A stretch of DNA of 64,000 bases from Phycisphaeraceae bacterium (GCA_028277745.1 JANQFR010000068.1:1-64000), one strand, 5' to 3'; positions 50,329-60,289 are shown, counted from the stretch's first letter. A program made the numbers and translations. Notes: generated by a model from the sequence alone, not told the origin.

Positions 50329-51573
50329 TCAGTTGCCGGCGATGGTGAGGAGCATGATGATCAGGCCGACGGCCAGGAGCCAGCCAGCGACGGCGACCCA
50401 GAAGATCGGCTGGCTGGTCAGCGGCGGGGCGGGGCCGGCCCGGTCGATGGACACGACCGACGAGGCGGCGGTCTCCTCGGCCTCGGAGTCGAGGGCGGAA
50501 AGGGAGACCAGGTCGAAGAGTCGGCGGGCCTGGGGCGGGGCCTCGCCGCGGGCGACGGCTTCGAGGTCGGTCTGCATGTCGCCGGCCGTGGCGTATCGCT
50601 TCTTGCGGTCTTTGGCCATGGCGACCTCGATGATCTCCGCCAGGCCGTTGGTGAGGTCTTTGTTGATGTGGTCGGGGGGGGTGAGGTCTTCCTTGAGGTG
50701 CTTGTGCATCACGGCCGAGGGGTTGGGGCCGTCGAAGGGGACCTGTCCGGTGACCATGTGATAGAGGGTGGCGCCGAGGCCGTAGATGTCGGCGCGGGCG
50801 TCAACGTCGACCTCGCCGCGGATCTGTTCGGGGCTGATGTAGTAGGGGGTGCCGAAAGCCTTGCCGGCCTCGGCCTCGGCGGCCTCGCGGTCGGAGATCG
50901 CGCGGGCCAGGCCCATGTCGGCGAGCTTGGCCGTGCCGTTGCGGGTGATCATGATGTTCTTGGGCTTCACGTCCCGGTGGATGAAGCCCGCTTTGTGGGC
51001 GTGCTCGAGCGCCTTGGCGGTCTGGATGGCGATCTCGAGGGCGCGGGACTCTTCGTACCGGCCGTTGGCCTGGAGTTCTTCGAAGACGCTGTTGCCCTCG
51101 ACGTACTCCATGACGAAGTAGTGGGTCTCGCCGTGCTGGCCGACGTCGAGGGCGCCGACGATATTGGGGTGGTTGAGCTTGGCGGCGGCGCGGCCCTCGG
51201 CGTAGAAGCGTTCGACGAACTGCTTGTTGTTGGTGTGCTTGCGGGGCAGGACCTTGATGGCGACCATCCGATCGAGGCTGAGCTGGCGGGCTTTATAGAC
51301 GGTGGCCATGGCACCGGCGCCGAGGCGTTCGAGCATCTGGTAGCCCGGGATCTGGCGGGTGGCGCGTTGCTCCTCGATCTCGGGCAGGAGCCGCTCGATC
51401 TGTTTCCGCGTCACCAGGCCGCGTTCGACCAGCATCTGGCTGAGGCTCTGGTTGTTGGCCTCGGTGTCCCGCGTCTGGACGAGTTCGGCGACCTCGTCGG
51501 CGGTGGCCAGGCCGCGTTCGACGACAAGTCGTCCGAGCACGGTGTCGACACTGGTGGACGAGGTATCGGGCAT
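50329..51573 (-). CDS. Membrane-anchored Ser/Thr protein kinase with N-terminal helical repeat
   Basis: A 414-residue kinase. The N-terminus carries two copies of an LGRLVVERGLATADEVAEL-type unit (12-30 and 45-63), like the MshEN/GspE N-terminal module. The kinase domain (about 78-345) has the G-loop GAGAMATV (85-92), Lys107, HRDVKPKN (199-206) and DMG (219-221) in place of DFG. A short linker leads to one C-terminal helix (about 388-411). With the catalytic part N-terminal to the helix, the kinase faces the cytosol and almost nothing lies outside. Targets are unknown. Confidence 0.9.
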   Translation of the reverse strand: MPDTSSTSVDTVLGRLVVERGLATADEVAELVQTRDTEANNQSLSQMLVERGLVTRKQIERLLPEIEEQRATRQIPGYQMLERLGAGAMATVYKARQLSLDRMVAIKVLPRKHTNNKQFVERFYAEGRAAAKLNHPNIVGALDVGQHGETHYFVMEYVEGNSVFEELQANGRYEESRALEIAIQTAKALEHAHKAGFIHRDVKPKNIMITRNGTAKLADMGLARAISDREAAEAEAGKAFGTPYYISPEQIRGEVDVDARADIYGLGATLYHMVTGQVPFDGPNPSAVMHKHLKEDLTPPDHINKDLTNGLAEIIEVAMAKDRKKRYATAGDMQTDLEAVARGEAPPQARRLFDLVSLSALDSEAEETAASSVVSIDRAGPAPPLTSQPIFWVAVAGWLLAVGLIIMLLTIAGN

Positions 51574-51796
51574 CAGCAGGCGATTACGGGAAGGTGCTCA
51601 ATACAGCCGAGAGGGCATGGGTCACAATGTGATGGGCAAGGTATGAGCCGCGACGGGCGGTGTCAATCATGAATTCGAGGGCAACATCGGCCATAAAGCC
51701 GGAAGGCTCAAATCATTGTAACCTGTGCGGGCAAAAGGGCGCAACCATCGCTAGAATCCGATGAGCGGCCGGGTGGCCGTGCAAGGGCATCGCTCC

Positions 51797-52822
51797 ATGA
51801 TCCTCCTGGCTCAGAGCAACGGGCAGATCAGCCGTCGGCTGGCCGCGGATCTGGCGGACGTCGAGTCGCGTTTCGCGGCCGAGTTGCACAGCGACCTGAG
51901 CTGCGTCAACGAACTGGCCGGCCATATCGAGCGTTATCGGGGCAAGATGCTGCGGCCGACGTTGGTCCTGGTGTCGGCCATGGCGGTGGACCTCGACGCC
52001 GACGGCGTCCGTGAGGCCCACCGCGTGCTGGCGACCGTGACCGAGATGGTCCATATGGCCACCCTGGTGCACGACGACATCCTCGACGAGGCCGAGATGC
52101 GGCGGCGCGGCGCCACGGTCAACCACCTCAACGGCAACGAGACGGCCGTGATGCTCGGCGACTACCTCATCAGCCACGCGTACCACCTGTGCTCATCGCT
52201 ATCGGACTCGCAGATCAGCCGTATGGTCGCCGCGGCGACCAACACCGTGTGCGAGGGCGAGCTGCTCCAACTCGCCAACCGTCGCAACCATCAGCTCGAT
52301 GAGCCGACCTATTTCGAGATCATCCGCCGCAAGACCGCGAGCCTCTGCGGGGCGTGCTGCCGGATCGCCGCGACGATCAGCCGGGCCGACGAGAGCCAGG
52401 CCGCCGCGTTGGACGCTTACGGCCAGAAGCTGGGCATCGCGTTCCAGATCGTCGACGACGTGCTGGACCTGGTCGGCGACGAGGGCACGGTCGGCAAGAC
52501 GCTGGGGCTTGACCTGGAGAAGACCAAGCTGACCCTGCCGGTGATCCATTACCTGCGGGAGGAGACGCCCGAGCACCGGGCGGCGTTGGCGCGGCTGCTG
52601 GACCGGTTGGCGGACGCGTCGGTCGGGCCCGATCGCCGCGCGGAGCTGACCTCGCAGGTCCGGGGCCTGCTCCGCGGCAGCGCGTCGCTGGACTACGCGC
52701 GGGGCTGGGCCGGCCGGCTGGTGGACGAGGCGAAGACCCAGGTCGCCGAACACCTGCCCGAATCGCCCGCCCGGGCCCTGCTGATCGAGATGGCCGACGC
52801 CGTGGTCAGCCGGAGGTATTGA
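51797..52822 (+). CDS. Polyprenyl diphosphate synthase
   Basis: A 341-residue trans-isoprenyl diphosphate synthase for the lipid tail of quinones or the cell-wall carrier. The first Asp-rich motif is VHDDILDEAEMRRRG; the second is FQIVDDVLDLVGD. RYRGKMLRPTLV is the usual N-terminal substrate loop. Product length (C30-C50) cannot be set from sequence. The start is uncertain: the ATG at 51797 (AAGGG upstream) is preferred, but one at 51761 is also in frame. It is divergent from the kinase gene. Confidence 0.88.
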   Translation: MILLAQSNGQISRRLAADLADVESRFAAELHSDLSCVNELAGHIERYRGKMLRPTLVLVSAMAVDLDADGVREAHRVLATVTEMVHMATLVHDDILDEAEMRRRGATVNHLNGNETAVMLGDYLISHAYHLCSSLSDSQISRMVAAATNTVCEGELLQLANRRNHQLDEPTYFEIIRRKTASLCGACCRIAATISRADESQAAALDAYGQKLGIAFQIVDDVLDLVGDEGTVGKTLGLDLEKTKLTLPVIHYLREETPEHRAALARLLDRLADASVGPDRRAELTSQVRGLLRGSASLDYARGWAGRLVDEAKTQVAEHLPESPARALLIEMADAVVSRRY

Positions 52823-52942
52823 TGAAAACCCCGGAGCGGGATGGATTTTGGTCATGTCCCTTATCGGTATCGTTCGATAATAGCTTTGGCCCGGGCGTGG
52901 CGATAAAGTTTGACATTGGCTTTCTGGACGGGGATTGATGTG

Positions 52943-54640
52943 ATGAGTGAACCGTTGCCCCGCATCTTGATCTATGGCGGCCGCGTATCGGGCCGGAGCC
53001 CGGTCGCGGAAACGCTGTCCCATCATTTCCAGGTCGATGTCGTGGACGACATGGACTCGGCGCTGACCGCGCTGCGCGAGCAGGAATACCACGCGGTGTT
53101 CGCGGACGTGGGCGACTTCCTCCCGCTGGAGCGGGCGCTGGTCGGCGAGAAGTCCAGCCTCGTGCTCAACACGATCGGCGAAGGGGTGTGCATCGTCGAC
53201 AAGGACGGCCGGCTGAGCTGGACCAACACCAAGATGCGGGCCTTCTCCCCCGAGGTGACCGAACGCGTCAAGCGGGTCTGCGTCCAGGCCCTCCAGATCT
53301 TCGGCTCGCAATCCGGGCCGATCTCCGACCTGTCCCAGACCCGTTCGAAGAAGTTCACGTTCCAGGTGGAGGAGCGGTACTTCGAGATGATCTGCTCGCC
53401 GGTGGTGGATCACGAGGGCCGGGTGATGCAGGTCGTGGCGGTCGTGTGGGACGCCACCAGCGGCAAACGCCTGCAGTCCAAGATCGACGCCATCGACGCG
53501 TCCGGCCGCGAGCTGGCGCGGATCGACACCGACGCCGTCGCCGAGCTCGCCCCCTCCGAGCGGCTCAAGCTGCTTCAGGACAAGATCATCAGGTATTCCA
53601 AGGACCTGATGCACTTCGACCACTTCGCCATCCGCCTGCTTCATAAGAAGACCAACAAGCTCGAGGTCGTCATCAGCGAGGGGTTGCCGCTCGAGGCGCT
53701 GGAGATCGACCTCTACGCCCAGCCCGAGGGCAACGGTATCTCCGGTTACGTCGCGGCGACCGGCCGGTCCTACATCTGCCACGACACCGAGAAGGACCCG
53801 CGGTACGTGTTGGGCTTGCGGCACTGCAAGAGTTCGCTAACCGTGCCGCTCAACCTCTTCGGCGAGGTCGTGGGCGTCTATAACATCGAGTCGGAGTCGG
53901 TCGGCGCGTTCAACGAGGACGACCGCCAGTTCGCCGAGATCTTCGGGCGGTACGTGGCGCTGGCGCTCAACATCCTCGACCTGTTGGTCGTCGAACGTTA
54001 CACGACCTCGGGCAAGATCACCGACAGCGTGGTCCAGGAGATGGCCCAGCCGCTCAACGACATCGTCACCGAGGCGCAGTCGCTGATGGAGGAGTACATC
54101 GGCGACGACGCCATGCGGGGCCGGCTCAACAAGATCGTCGATTATGTCGGGGCGATCCGCGCGACGATCCGCGACGTCGCCGCCGGGCCCAACGCCGTGC
54201 TGGGCTCCCAACGCGACGGCGAGGCGCCGGCCGACCCCGGCCTGGCCCAGAAGCAGGTCCTGATCGCCGACGACGAGCCGAACATCCGCAAAACCATCGG
54301 GGACGTGCTCGCCCGCAAGGGGTGCAAGGTCACGGTCTGCAAGGACGGTTACGAGGCCTGCTCCGAACTGGATCAGCACGCGTTCGACCTGGTCATCAGC
54401 GACATCAAGATGCCCTACCGCAACGGCTACGAGATCTTCGCCGCGGCCCAGCGCAGCCGCGACGGGACGCCGGTGCTGTTGATGACCGGCTTCGGCTATG
54501 ACCCGCACCACTCGATCGTCCGCGCCAGCCAGGAAGGGCTGTCGGCCGTGATGTTCAAGCCCTTCAAGGTCGAGCAACTCCTGGAGGAGGTGCGCAAGGC
54601 GCTGGGGGTGGAAGCCCCCGCGGGCTCTGACGCGTCTTGA
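52943..54640 (+). CDS. PAS-GAF-receiver regulatory protein lacking a kinase core
   Basis: A 565-residue sensor-like protein. A receiver-like N-terminus (about 5-68, Asp55) is followed by a PAS domain (about 72-172) and a GAF domain (about 205-345). Next come helices that look like a histidine-kinase dimerisation segment (about 355-415), but the phospho-His position is Gln365 (VVQEMAQPLND). No ATPase domain follows. The C-terminus is a full receiver with Asp443/Asp444, Asp487, Thr515 and Lys539. It probably acts as a phosphate-receiving partner or phosphorylation-independent switch. GGGG precedes the ATG. Its stop overlaps the rsmB start. Confidence 0.85.
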   Translation: MSEPLPRILIYGGRVSGRSPVAETLSHHFQVDVVDDMDSALTALREQEYHAVFADVGDFLPLERALVGEKSSLVLNTIGEGVCIVDKDGRLSWTNTKMRAFSPEVTERVKRVCVQALQIFGSQSGPISDLSQTRSKKFTFQVEERYFEMICSPVVDHEGRVMQVVAVVWDATSGKRLQSKIDAIDASGRELARIDTDAVAELAPSERLKLLQDKIIRYSKDLMHFDHFAIRLLHKKTNKLEVVISEGLPLEALEIDLYAQPEGNGISGYVAATGRSYICHDTEKDPRYVLGLRHCKSSLTVPLNLFGEVVGVYNIESESVGAFNEDDRQFAEIFGRYVALALNILDLLVVERYTTSGKITDSVVQEMAQPLNDIVTEAQSLMEEYIGDDAMRGRLNKIVDYVGAIRATIRDVAAGPNAVLGSQRDGEAPADPGLAQKQVLIADDEPNIRKTIGDVLARKGCKVTVCKDGYEACSELDQHAFDLVISDIKMPYRNGYEIFAAAQRSRDGTPVLLMTGFGYDPHHSIVRASQEGLSAVMFKPFKVEQLLEEVRKALGVEAPAGSDAS

Positions 54641-55926
54641 GCGGGCCGCGCAGGAACACCGACGCCGGCCGCGAAGCCGCCGCCCGGGCGATCGCCCATT
54701 GTGCGGCTCGGTTCGACCACATGCCCCCCGGCTCACTGGACACGGCCGGCCTGCCGCCCCGCGACGGGGCCCTGGCGGTCGCGATCCACCGCCTGACCCT
54801 GCAACGCTGGCTGACGCTGGCGCACCTGGCGGATGCGTTTCTTAAGAAGCCGCTGCGCCGCCTGGAGCCCGCCATGCAGGGTGTGCTGCTGACCGGCGCG
54901 GCCCAACTCGTGTTCATGGACCGGCTGCCGACTCACGCGGTGGTCGACGAATCGGTGAGCCTGGCCCGCCGCCTGGTGAGGCCCAAGGCGGCGGGGATGG
55001 CCAACGCGGTGCTCCGCCGTATCGCGGCCCTGGTCGACGCGGCGGTTCCCGACCTGCCCTGGACCCCCGCGCGGGACCGTCTGCCGCTGGGCGCCGGGTC
55101 GGTCGTGCTCACCGAGCCCTGCCTGCCCGACCCGGCCGACCGGGTGGCGTACTGGTCGGTCGTCACCAGTTGCCCCACCCGGCTCGTGCAGGCCTGGTTT
55201 GATGCTTTCGGCTTCGAGGAGGCCGCCGGGCTGCTGCGGCACGGCCTGGAGACGCCGCCCACGATCGTGGTCGACGAGCACGGCGCGGCTGCCGCCTGGA
55301 CCGACACCCACGCGGCGCTGACCCAATACCTCGACGCCGACCCCCGCCGACGCGTGCAGGACCCCGCCTCCGCGGTGCCGGTCGACGCCACGGCCGGGCT
55401 GGACGTGCGGTCCGCCTACGACCCCTGTGCCGGGCGGGGCACCAAGACCCGCCAACTCGCGGCCCTGCACCCGGCCGCCGACGTCTGGGCCGATGATCCG
55501 GATGATGGCCGCGCCGCGGACCTCGCCGCACTGCCCGCGATCATGCCCAAGGTCCGCCTCGGCCCCCCGCCCGGGCCGGTCGACCTGCTGCTGCTGGATG
55601 TGCCCTGCTCCAACACCGGCGTCCTCGCCCGCCGGCCCGAGGCCCGCTACCGCTACCGCCAGTCGGTGGTCCGCGACCTGGTCGCTCTCCAGCAGCAGAT
55701 CGCGGACCACCACCTGAGGCACGCCCGGCCCGGCGGGCACGTGCTGTACGCCACCTGCAGCATCGAGCCCGCCGAGAACCAGGGGCAGGCCCGCTGGCTC
55801 GCCCAGCAGTGCGGCGGCCGGATCATCCATGAGGCTCTCGCGCTTCCCGCCGGCCGCGATGATGCGTACCATGACGGCGGCTACCATGCCCTGATCCGGC
55901 TCCCCGACCCCCAGTCCCCCGGTTGA
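54637..55926 (+). CDS. rsmB: 16S rRNA (cytosine-967 C5)-methyltransferase RsmB-like
   Basis: A 429-residue enzyme. The N-terminal NusB-like RNA-binding domain (about 10-140) has RLEPAMQGVLLTGAAQL and THAVVDESVSLAR. The C-terminal SAM domain has AYDPCAGRGTKT, LLDVPCSNTGVLARRPE (catalytic PC motif) and YATCSIEPAENQ (second conserved Cys). The start is a TTG that overlaps the preceding stop codon, indicating translational coupling to the regulator gene. No fmt or def gene adjoins, unlike many genomes. Confidence 0.88.
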   Translation: MSGPRRNTDAGREAAARAIAHCAARFDHMPPGSLDTAGLPPRDGALAVAIHRLTLQRWLTLAHLADAFLKKPLRRLEPAMQGVLLTGAAQLVFMDRLPTHAVVDESVSLARRLVRPKAAGMANAVLRRIAALVDAAVPDLPWTPARDRLPLGAGSVVLTEPCLPDPADRVAYWSVVTSCPTRLVQAWFDAFGFEEAAGLLRHGLETPPTIVVDEHGAAAAWTDTHAALTQYLDADPRRRVQDPASAVPVDATAGLDVRSAYDPCAGRGTKTRQLAALHPAADVWADDPDDGRAADLAALPAIMPKVRLGPPPGPVDLLLLDVPCSNTGVLARRPEARYRYRQSVVRDLVALQQQIADHHLRHARPGGHVLYATCSIEPAENQGQARWLAQQCGGRIIHEALALPAGRDDAYHDGGYHALIRLPDPQSPG

Positions 55927-55929
55927 AAC

Positions 55930-56331
55930 ATGCCCGTCCGAATGGCTCTTTCCCGTATCCTGATCCGCGAGACGAACGACACCCACGTCGTCGAGCTGCG
56001 TGAAGTCGAGGGCGAGCGGGTTTTCCCGATCGTCATCGGCCTGACCGAGGCCGCTGCCATCGAACGCCGGCTCATGGGACACGACCCCCCACGTCCGCAG
56101 ACCCATGAACTGCTCGCCGACGTCATCGAACAACTCGGCTACCGGCTGGAAAAGGTCGTCATCAGCGATCTGCGGAACCACACGTTCTACGCCCGTCTGT
56201 ACTTACGCAAGGGCGACGACGTGGTCGACATCGATTCGCGCCCCAGCGACGCGATCGCGCTGGGGATCGCCACCGAGGTGCCGATTTTTGTCGCCGAGCG
56301 GGTGCTCGACGAGGTCTGCGGGCCCAACTGA
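55930..56331 (+). CDS. DUF151 bifunctional nuclease-family protein
   Basis: A 133-residue single-domain protein. VFPIVIGLTEAAAIERRL and the closing DIDSRPSDAIALGIATEVPIF are the DUF151 signatures. Members are described as RNase/DNase-like proteins, yet their cellular role is poorly known. It begins 3 bases after rsmB and probably ends that operon, before the promoter of the ribosomal cluster. Confidence 0.9.
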   Translation: MPVRMALSRILIRETNDTHVVELREVEGERVFPIVIGLTEAAAIERRLMGHDPPRPQTHELLADVIEQLGYRLEKVVISDLRNHTFYARLYLRKGDDVVDIDSRPSDAIALGIATEVPIFVAERVLDEVCGPN

Positions 56332-56361
56332 CGAAAAATTCACCAAAAGTTCGTAAGTCGT

Positions 56362-56389
56362 TTGACAGCCCCGCTCACTCGGATACACT
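56362..56389 (+). promoter_or_regulatory. Sigma-70 promoter of the S10 ribosomal operon
   Basis: A perfect TTGACA -35 and TACACT -10 (4/6) are 16 bases apart, with an AT-rich upstream tract (GAAAAATTCACCAAAAGTTC). It lies 77 bases before rpsJ and gives a leader of about 70 bases. Confidence 0.8.
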
Positions 56390-56466
56390 ACGCGGCTCCC
56401 CGTTGCCCGGCGTAGTGGGAAGACGATCAGGACCCAACCCCGCATTGCACTTGAAGGCTCGATGGT

Positions 56467-56775
<309 letters not shown>

Positions 56776-56897
56776 CGCAAGTCGGGCTTGTTTGTTTTAA
56801 GCGGGGCTCGCCCCGTGTATTGAAAGATCAAAACGGGCCATGATCCTCTGGCGTCGAGCCACGATCCGCCTCCCGAGGCAGCCCCGGAGATGAACCG

Positions 56898-57578
56898 ATG
56901 CCCAAAGCCATCCTCGGCCGAAAAGTTGGTATGACCCGCCTCTACGACGACGAGGGCCGTAACGTCCCCGTCACCGTGATTCAGGCCGGGCCCTGCTTCG
57001 TCAGCCAGGTGAAGACGGCCGACACCGACGGGTACGATGCGATCCAGATCGCGTTCGAGGACATCAAGGGCCGCGGCTCGACGATGCCTGAGATCGGCCA
57101 CGACGCGAAGGCGGGCCTGACGCCCAAGCGGTTCCGCCGCGAGGTCCGGCTCGACGAGGCCGAGGTCGGCAGCTACGAGGCCGGCCAGGAGCTGACCGTC
57201 GAGACGTTCGCCGACGTCAAGTTCGTCGACGTCGTGGGCACGAGCAAGGGCAAGGGCACCGCGGGCCCGATGAAGCGGCACGGCTTCAAGGGCCAACTCG
57301 CCAGCCACGGCGTGGAGCGTAAGCACCGCTCCCCCGGCTCGGTCGGCGGGCGGTCGAGCAACCTCGGCACCGGCAAGCCCAAGAAGGGCATCCGGATGGC
57401 CGGCCGGATGGGCGACGAGCGCGTCACCGTACGCAGCCTCTCCATCGTCGGCGTGGATAAAGATCAGAACTTGCTGCTCGTCAAGGGCCCGGTGCCCGGC
57501 GGCAAGAAGGGTTTCGTGGTGATTCGGGAGGCCAAGCGGCTTTACAAGCGAAAGGCGAACCTCGCCCAGGCGTCATAG
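56898..57578 (+). CDS. rplC: Ribosomal protein L3
   Basis: A 226-residue 50S protein that nucleates early 23S rRNA assembly. It has the N-terminal ILGRKVGMTRLYDDEGR and the extended loop segment KRHGFKGQLASHGVERKHR. CCGGAGA precedes the ATG. A 154-base gap to rplD is unusually long for this operon and shows only GC hairpins. Confidence 0.97.
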   Translation: MPKAILGRKVGMTRLYDDEGRNVPVTVIQAGPCFVSQVKTADTDGYDAIQIAFEDIKGRGSTMPEIGHDAKAGLTPKRFRREVRLDEAEVGSYEAGQELTVETFADVKFVDVVGTSKGKGTAGPMKRHGFKGQLASHGVERKHRSPGSVGGRSSNLGTGKPKKGIRMAGRMGDERVTVRSLSIVGVDKDQNLLLVKGPVPGGKKGFVVIREAKRLYKRKANLAQAS

Positions 57579-57732
57579 GTCCCACCCCGCCGCGGCCACC
57601 GGCCGCGACGCGAGACGGAAACCGTGACGCCGCGACAAGTGAGACCCCATCGCACCGAGTCGTCGGGCCCCTGATCATCAAGCCCCACACGGCGAAGCAA
57701 ACGCATCCCTGAAGGGACCGTAGGTAAAGAAG

Positions 57733-58398
57733 ATGATTCAAATCCCAGTCCATAACGCGTCGGGCAAGCAGGTCGGCGCCCTCGACCTCGACGAGCAGCT
57801 GCTCGGCGGCGAGGTGCGGTTCGGCCTGCTCAAGCAGGCCTACGTCCGCTATCACGCCAACCGCCGGCAGGGCACGGCCAAGACCAAGAGCCGCGGCGAG
57901 ACCGCCTTCTCCACCCGCAAGCTCTACCGTCAGAAGGGCACCGGCAACGCCCGCCGCGGGTCGGCCGGCACCAACATCATGCGGTCCGGCGGCCACGGCT
58001 TCGCGAAACGCACCCGCTCCTTCCGCCAAGCCATGCCCGCCAAGATGCGGCGACTCGCCAACCGCAACGCACTGCTCGCCAAGGCCCTCGACAACGAACT
58101 CAAGCTCATCGACGGCGTCGCCTACGACAAGCCCTCCACCAAGCAATTCAAAACCCTGCTCGCCTCCCTCCAAGTCGACCGCTCCTGCCTGGTCGCCCTC
58201 GCCGACACCCGCGGCAACGAAGCCAAGTCGGCCTCCAACCTCGAAAACGTCAGCCTCACCCGTGTCGACCGCCTCAACGCCTTCGACGTGCTGAACCACC
58301 GCTACCTCGTGGCTGACAAGGCCGCGTTCGAGGCTTACCTTGCATCCTTCAACGGCGACGCCGCCCAGGAACTCACCAAGGAGGAGGCTGATCAATGA
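57733..58398 (+). CDS. rplD: Ribosomal protein L4
   Basis: A 221-residue 50S protein whose long loop lines the exit tunnel. The loop is visible as KSRGETAFSTRKLYRQKGTG, followed by RRGSAGTNIMRSGGHGF. In enterobacteria L4 also represses this operon; whether it does here is unknown. It overlaps rplW by an ATGA. Confidence 0.97.
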   Translation: MIQIPVHNASGKQVGALDLDEQLLGGEVRFGLLKQAYVRYHANRRQGTAKTKSRGETAFSTRKLYRQKGTGNARRGSAGTNIMRSGGHGFAKRTRSFRQAMPAKMRRLANRNALLAKALDNELKLIDGVAYDKPSTKQFKTLLASLQVDRSCLVALADTRGNEAKSASNLENVSLTRVDRLNAFDVLNHRYLVADKAAFEAYLASFNGDAAQELTKEEADQ

Positions 58399-58676
58399 GT
58401 GAAACCACCCAGATCATCAAGAAGCCGCTGATCACCGAGAAGTCGACCTGGGAGTCCGGCGCCCGCAACCGCTACTCCTTCGAGGTCGCCAAGGACGCCC
58501 GCAAGCCGCAGATCAAGCAGGCGATCGAATCGCTCTACGGCGTGCGGGTCGAGAAGGTCAGCACGCAGGTCCGCAAGGGCCGGTATTTCCGCACCCGTTT
58601 CGGCCCGGCCAAGAAGCCGGACTGGAAGAAAGCCACCGTACAGATCCACGAGGACGACCGCATCGAACTGTTCTAA
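58395..58676 (+). CDS. rplW: Ribosomal protein L23
   Basis: A 93-residue tunnel-exit protein that binds trigger factor and SRP. It opens with IIKKPLITEKSTW and contains NRYSFEVAKDARKPQIKQA. Its start overlaps the end of rplD. A family C palindrome fills the gap to rplB. Confidence 0.96.
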   Translation: MSETTQIIKKPLITEKSTWESGARNRYSFEVAKDARKPQIKQAIESLYGVRVEKVSTQVRKGRYFRTRFGPAKKPDWKKATVQIHEDDRIELF

Positions 58677-58680
58677 CCCG

Positions 58681-58729
58681 TTAGCCCCGGGCTTTGCCCG
58701 GGGAGCCCCCCGGCAGAGCCGGGGGCTAA
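58681..58729. repeat. Family C palindromic element, copy 2 (inside the ribosomal operon)
   Basis: Outer TTAGCCCC/GGGGGCTAA arms enclose hairpins CCCCGGGC-TTT-GCCCGGGG and CCCCCCGGC-AGA-GCCGGGGG. It occupies the whole rplW-rplB gap and ends 12 bases before the chosen rplB start. Confidence 0.88.
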
Positions 58730-58741
58730 ATGGATAAAGAC

Positions 58742-59599
58742 ATGGCCATCCGCATCTATAAGAAGACAACCGCCGGCCGACGCAACGCCTCGGTCAACCT
58801 CTATTCCGAGGTGACCAAGACCACGCCGGAGAAGACGCTGCTCGAGAAGAAGCGGAAGCACGGCGGCCGCAACCACCACGGCAAGATCACCGTGCAGTGC
58901 CGCGGCGGCGGCAACAAGCAGCGCTACCGCCGCATCGACTTCCGCCGCAACAAGGACGGCGTCGCCGCGAAGGTCATCGGCGTCGAGTACGACCCCAACC
59001 GCTCGTGCAACATCGCGCTGCTCGAGTACGCCGACGGCGAGCGGCGCTACATCATCGCCCCGATCGGCCTGACCGACGGCGACCAGGTCGTCAGCAGCCA
59101 GGAGCGGGTCGAGCCCTCGGTCGGCAACTGCATGCCGCTGTCAGCCATCCCCGCCGGTTTGACCGTGCACAACGTCGAGCTCGAGCCCGGCCGCGGCGGC
59201 CAGATCTGCCGCTCCGCCGGCTCCTACGCCCGGCTGACCAACAAAGAGGGCAAGTGGGCCACCCTCGTCCTGCCCTCCGGCGAGATCCGTCAGGTCCTGC
59301 TCGTCTGCCGGGCCACCATCGGCCAGGTGGGCAACACCGACCACAACCGCGTTTCCCTCGGCAAGGCCGGTCGGGCCCGCAACCTCGGCCGCCGGCCCCG
59401 CACCCGCGGCGTCGCCAAGAACCACCACGACCACCCGATGGGCGGCGGCGACGGCAAGTCCAAGGGCAACCGCGCCCCCGCCTCCAAGACCGGCGTCTTC
59501 GCCAAGGGCGGGCCCACCCGGAAGAAGACCAAGGCGTCCAACAAACGCATCATCCGTCGCCGCGCCTCCAAGCGCTACGGCATCCTGAGGCTGAAATAA
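58742..59599 (+). CDS. rplB: Ribosomal protein L2
   Basis: A 285-residue 50S core protein near the peptidyl transferase centre. It has [19 protein letters not shown] and the terminal [11 protein letters not shown] segment with the conserved histidine before it ([12 protein letters not shown]). I chose the ATG at 58742 because [14 protein letters not shown] matches the usual L2 start; an ATG 12 bases earlier touches the family C repeat. Confidence 0.97.
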   Translation: MAIRIYKKTTAGRRNASVNLYSEVTKTTPEKTLLEKKRKHGGRNHHGKITVQCRGGGNKQRYRRIDFRRNKDGVAAKVIGVEYDPNRSCNIALLEYADGERRYIIAPIGLTDGDQVVSSQERVEPSVGNCMPLSAIPAGLTVHNVELEPGRGGQICRSAGSYARLTNKEGKWATLVLPSGEIRQVLLVCRATIGQVGNTDHNRVSLGKAGRARNLGRRPRTRGVAKNHHDHPMGGGDGKSKGNRAPASKTGVFAKGGPTRKKTKASNKRIIRRRASKRYGILRLK

Positions 59600-59602
59600 C
59601 CT

Positions 59603-59890
59603 ATGGCACGATCACTCAAAAAAGGCCCGTTTGTCGACGAGAAGCTCTACCGCAAGGTCGAGAAGCTCAACCAGATGAACCGCAAGGAGCCGGTCAAGAC
59701 CTGGTCGCGCGCCTGCACCATCGTCCCCGAGTTCGTCGGCCACACCTTCCTGGTCCACAACGGCAAGGCGTTCCCCAACGTCTTCGTGACCGAGGACATG
59801 GTCGGCCACAAGCTCGGCGAGTTCAGCCCGACCCGTATGTTCCGCGCCCACACCACCGGCACCAAGGCCCAACGCGCCCGCGGCGTCTGA
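59603..59890 (+). CDS. rpsS: Ribosomal protein S19
   Basis: A 95-residue 30S head protein beginning [14 protein letters not shown], with [16 protein letters not shown] and [10 protein letters not shown]. It starts 3 bases after the rplB stop, so the two are coupled. Confidence 0.97.
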   Translation: MARSLKKGPFVDEKLYRKVEKLNQMNRKEPVKTWSRACTIVPEFVGHTFLVHNGKAFPNVFVTEDMVGHKLGEFSPTRMFRAHTTGTKAQRARGV

Positions 59891-59913
59891 CGCCGCGTTG
59901 ATGGATCAACACC

Positions 59914-60243
59914 ATGCCTTACACCAACGTCCACCGCAGCGCCCGCATCAGCCCGACCAAGGCCCGCCTGGTCGTCGACCTGATCCGCGGCAAGAGCGTC
60001 GACGACGCGCTGATGGCCCTCGAGTTCAGCAAGAAGCGTGCGGCGGTGTTCGTGCGTAACGCCCTCAACGCCGCCGTCGCCAACGCCGACCAGGACGAGG
60101 CCGACAGCCGCCGCCTGCGGGTGGTCGACGCCCGCGTCGACGAGGGCGTGACCATCAAGCGATTCCAACCCAAGGACCGTGGCCGGGCCCACCCAATCAA
60201 GAAGCGCACCAGCCACATCACCGTGAGCGTCGACGAGGCGTAA
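59914..60243 (+). CDS. rplV: Ribosomal protein L22
   Basis: A 109-residue 50S protein that lines the exit tunnel. It has [20 protein letters not shown] and the loop end [15 protein letters not shown]. The gap to rpsC carries a small GC hairpin at 60258-60273. Confidence 0.96.
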   Translation: MPYTNVHRSARISPTKARLVVDLIRGKSVDDALMALEFSKKRAAVFVRNALNAAVANADQDEADSRRLRVVDARVDEGVTIKRFQPKDRGRAHPIKKRTSHITVSVDEA

Positions 60244-60257
60244 ACCGTTAGTCAAGC

Positions 60258-60273
60258 CGCGGCCTCGGCCGCG
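60258..60273. repeat. GC hairpin in the rplV-rpsC gap
   Basis: CGCGGC-CTCG-GCCGCG type stem after a TTAG, one of several hairpins that occupy the gaps of this operon. Confidence 0.5.
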
Positions 60274-60289
60274 CAATCGAGAGACCCAC

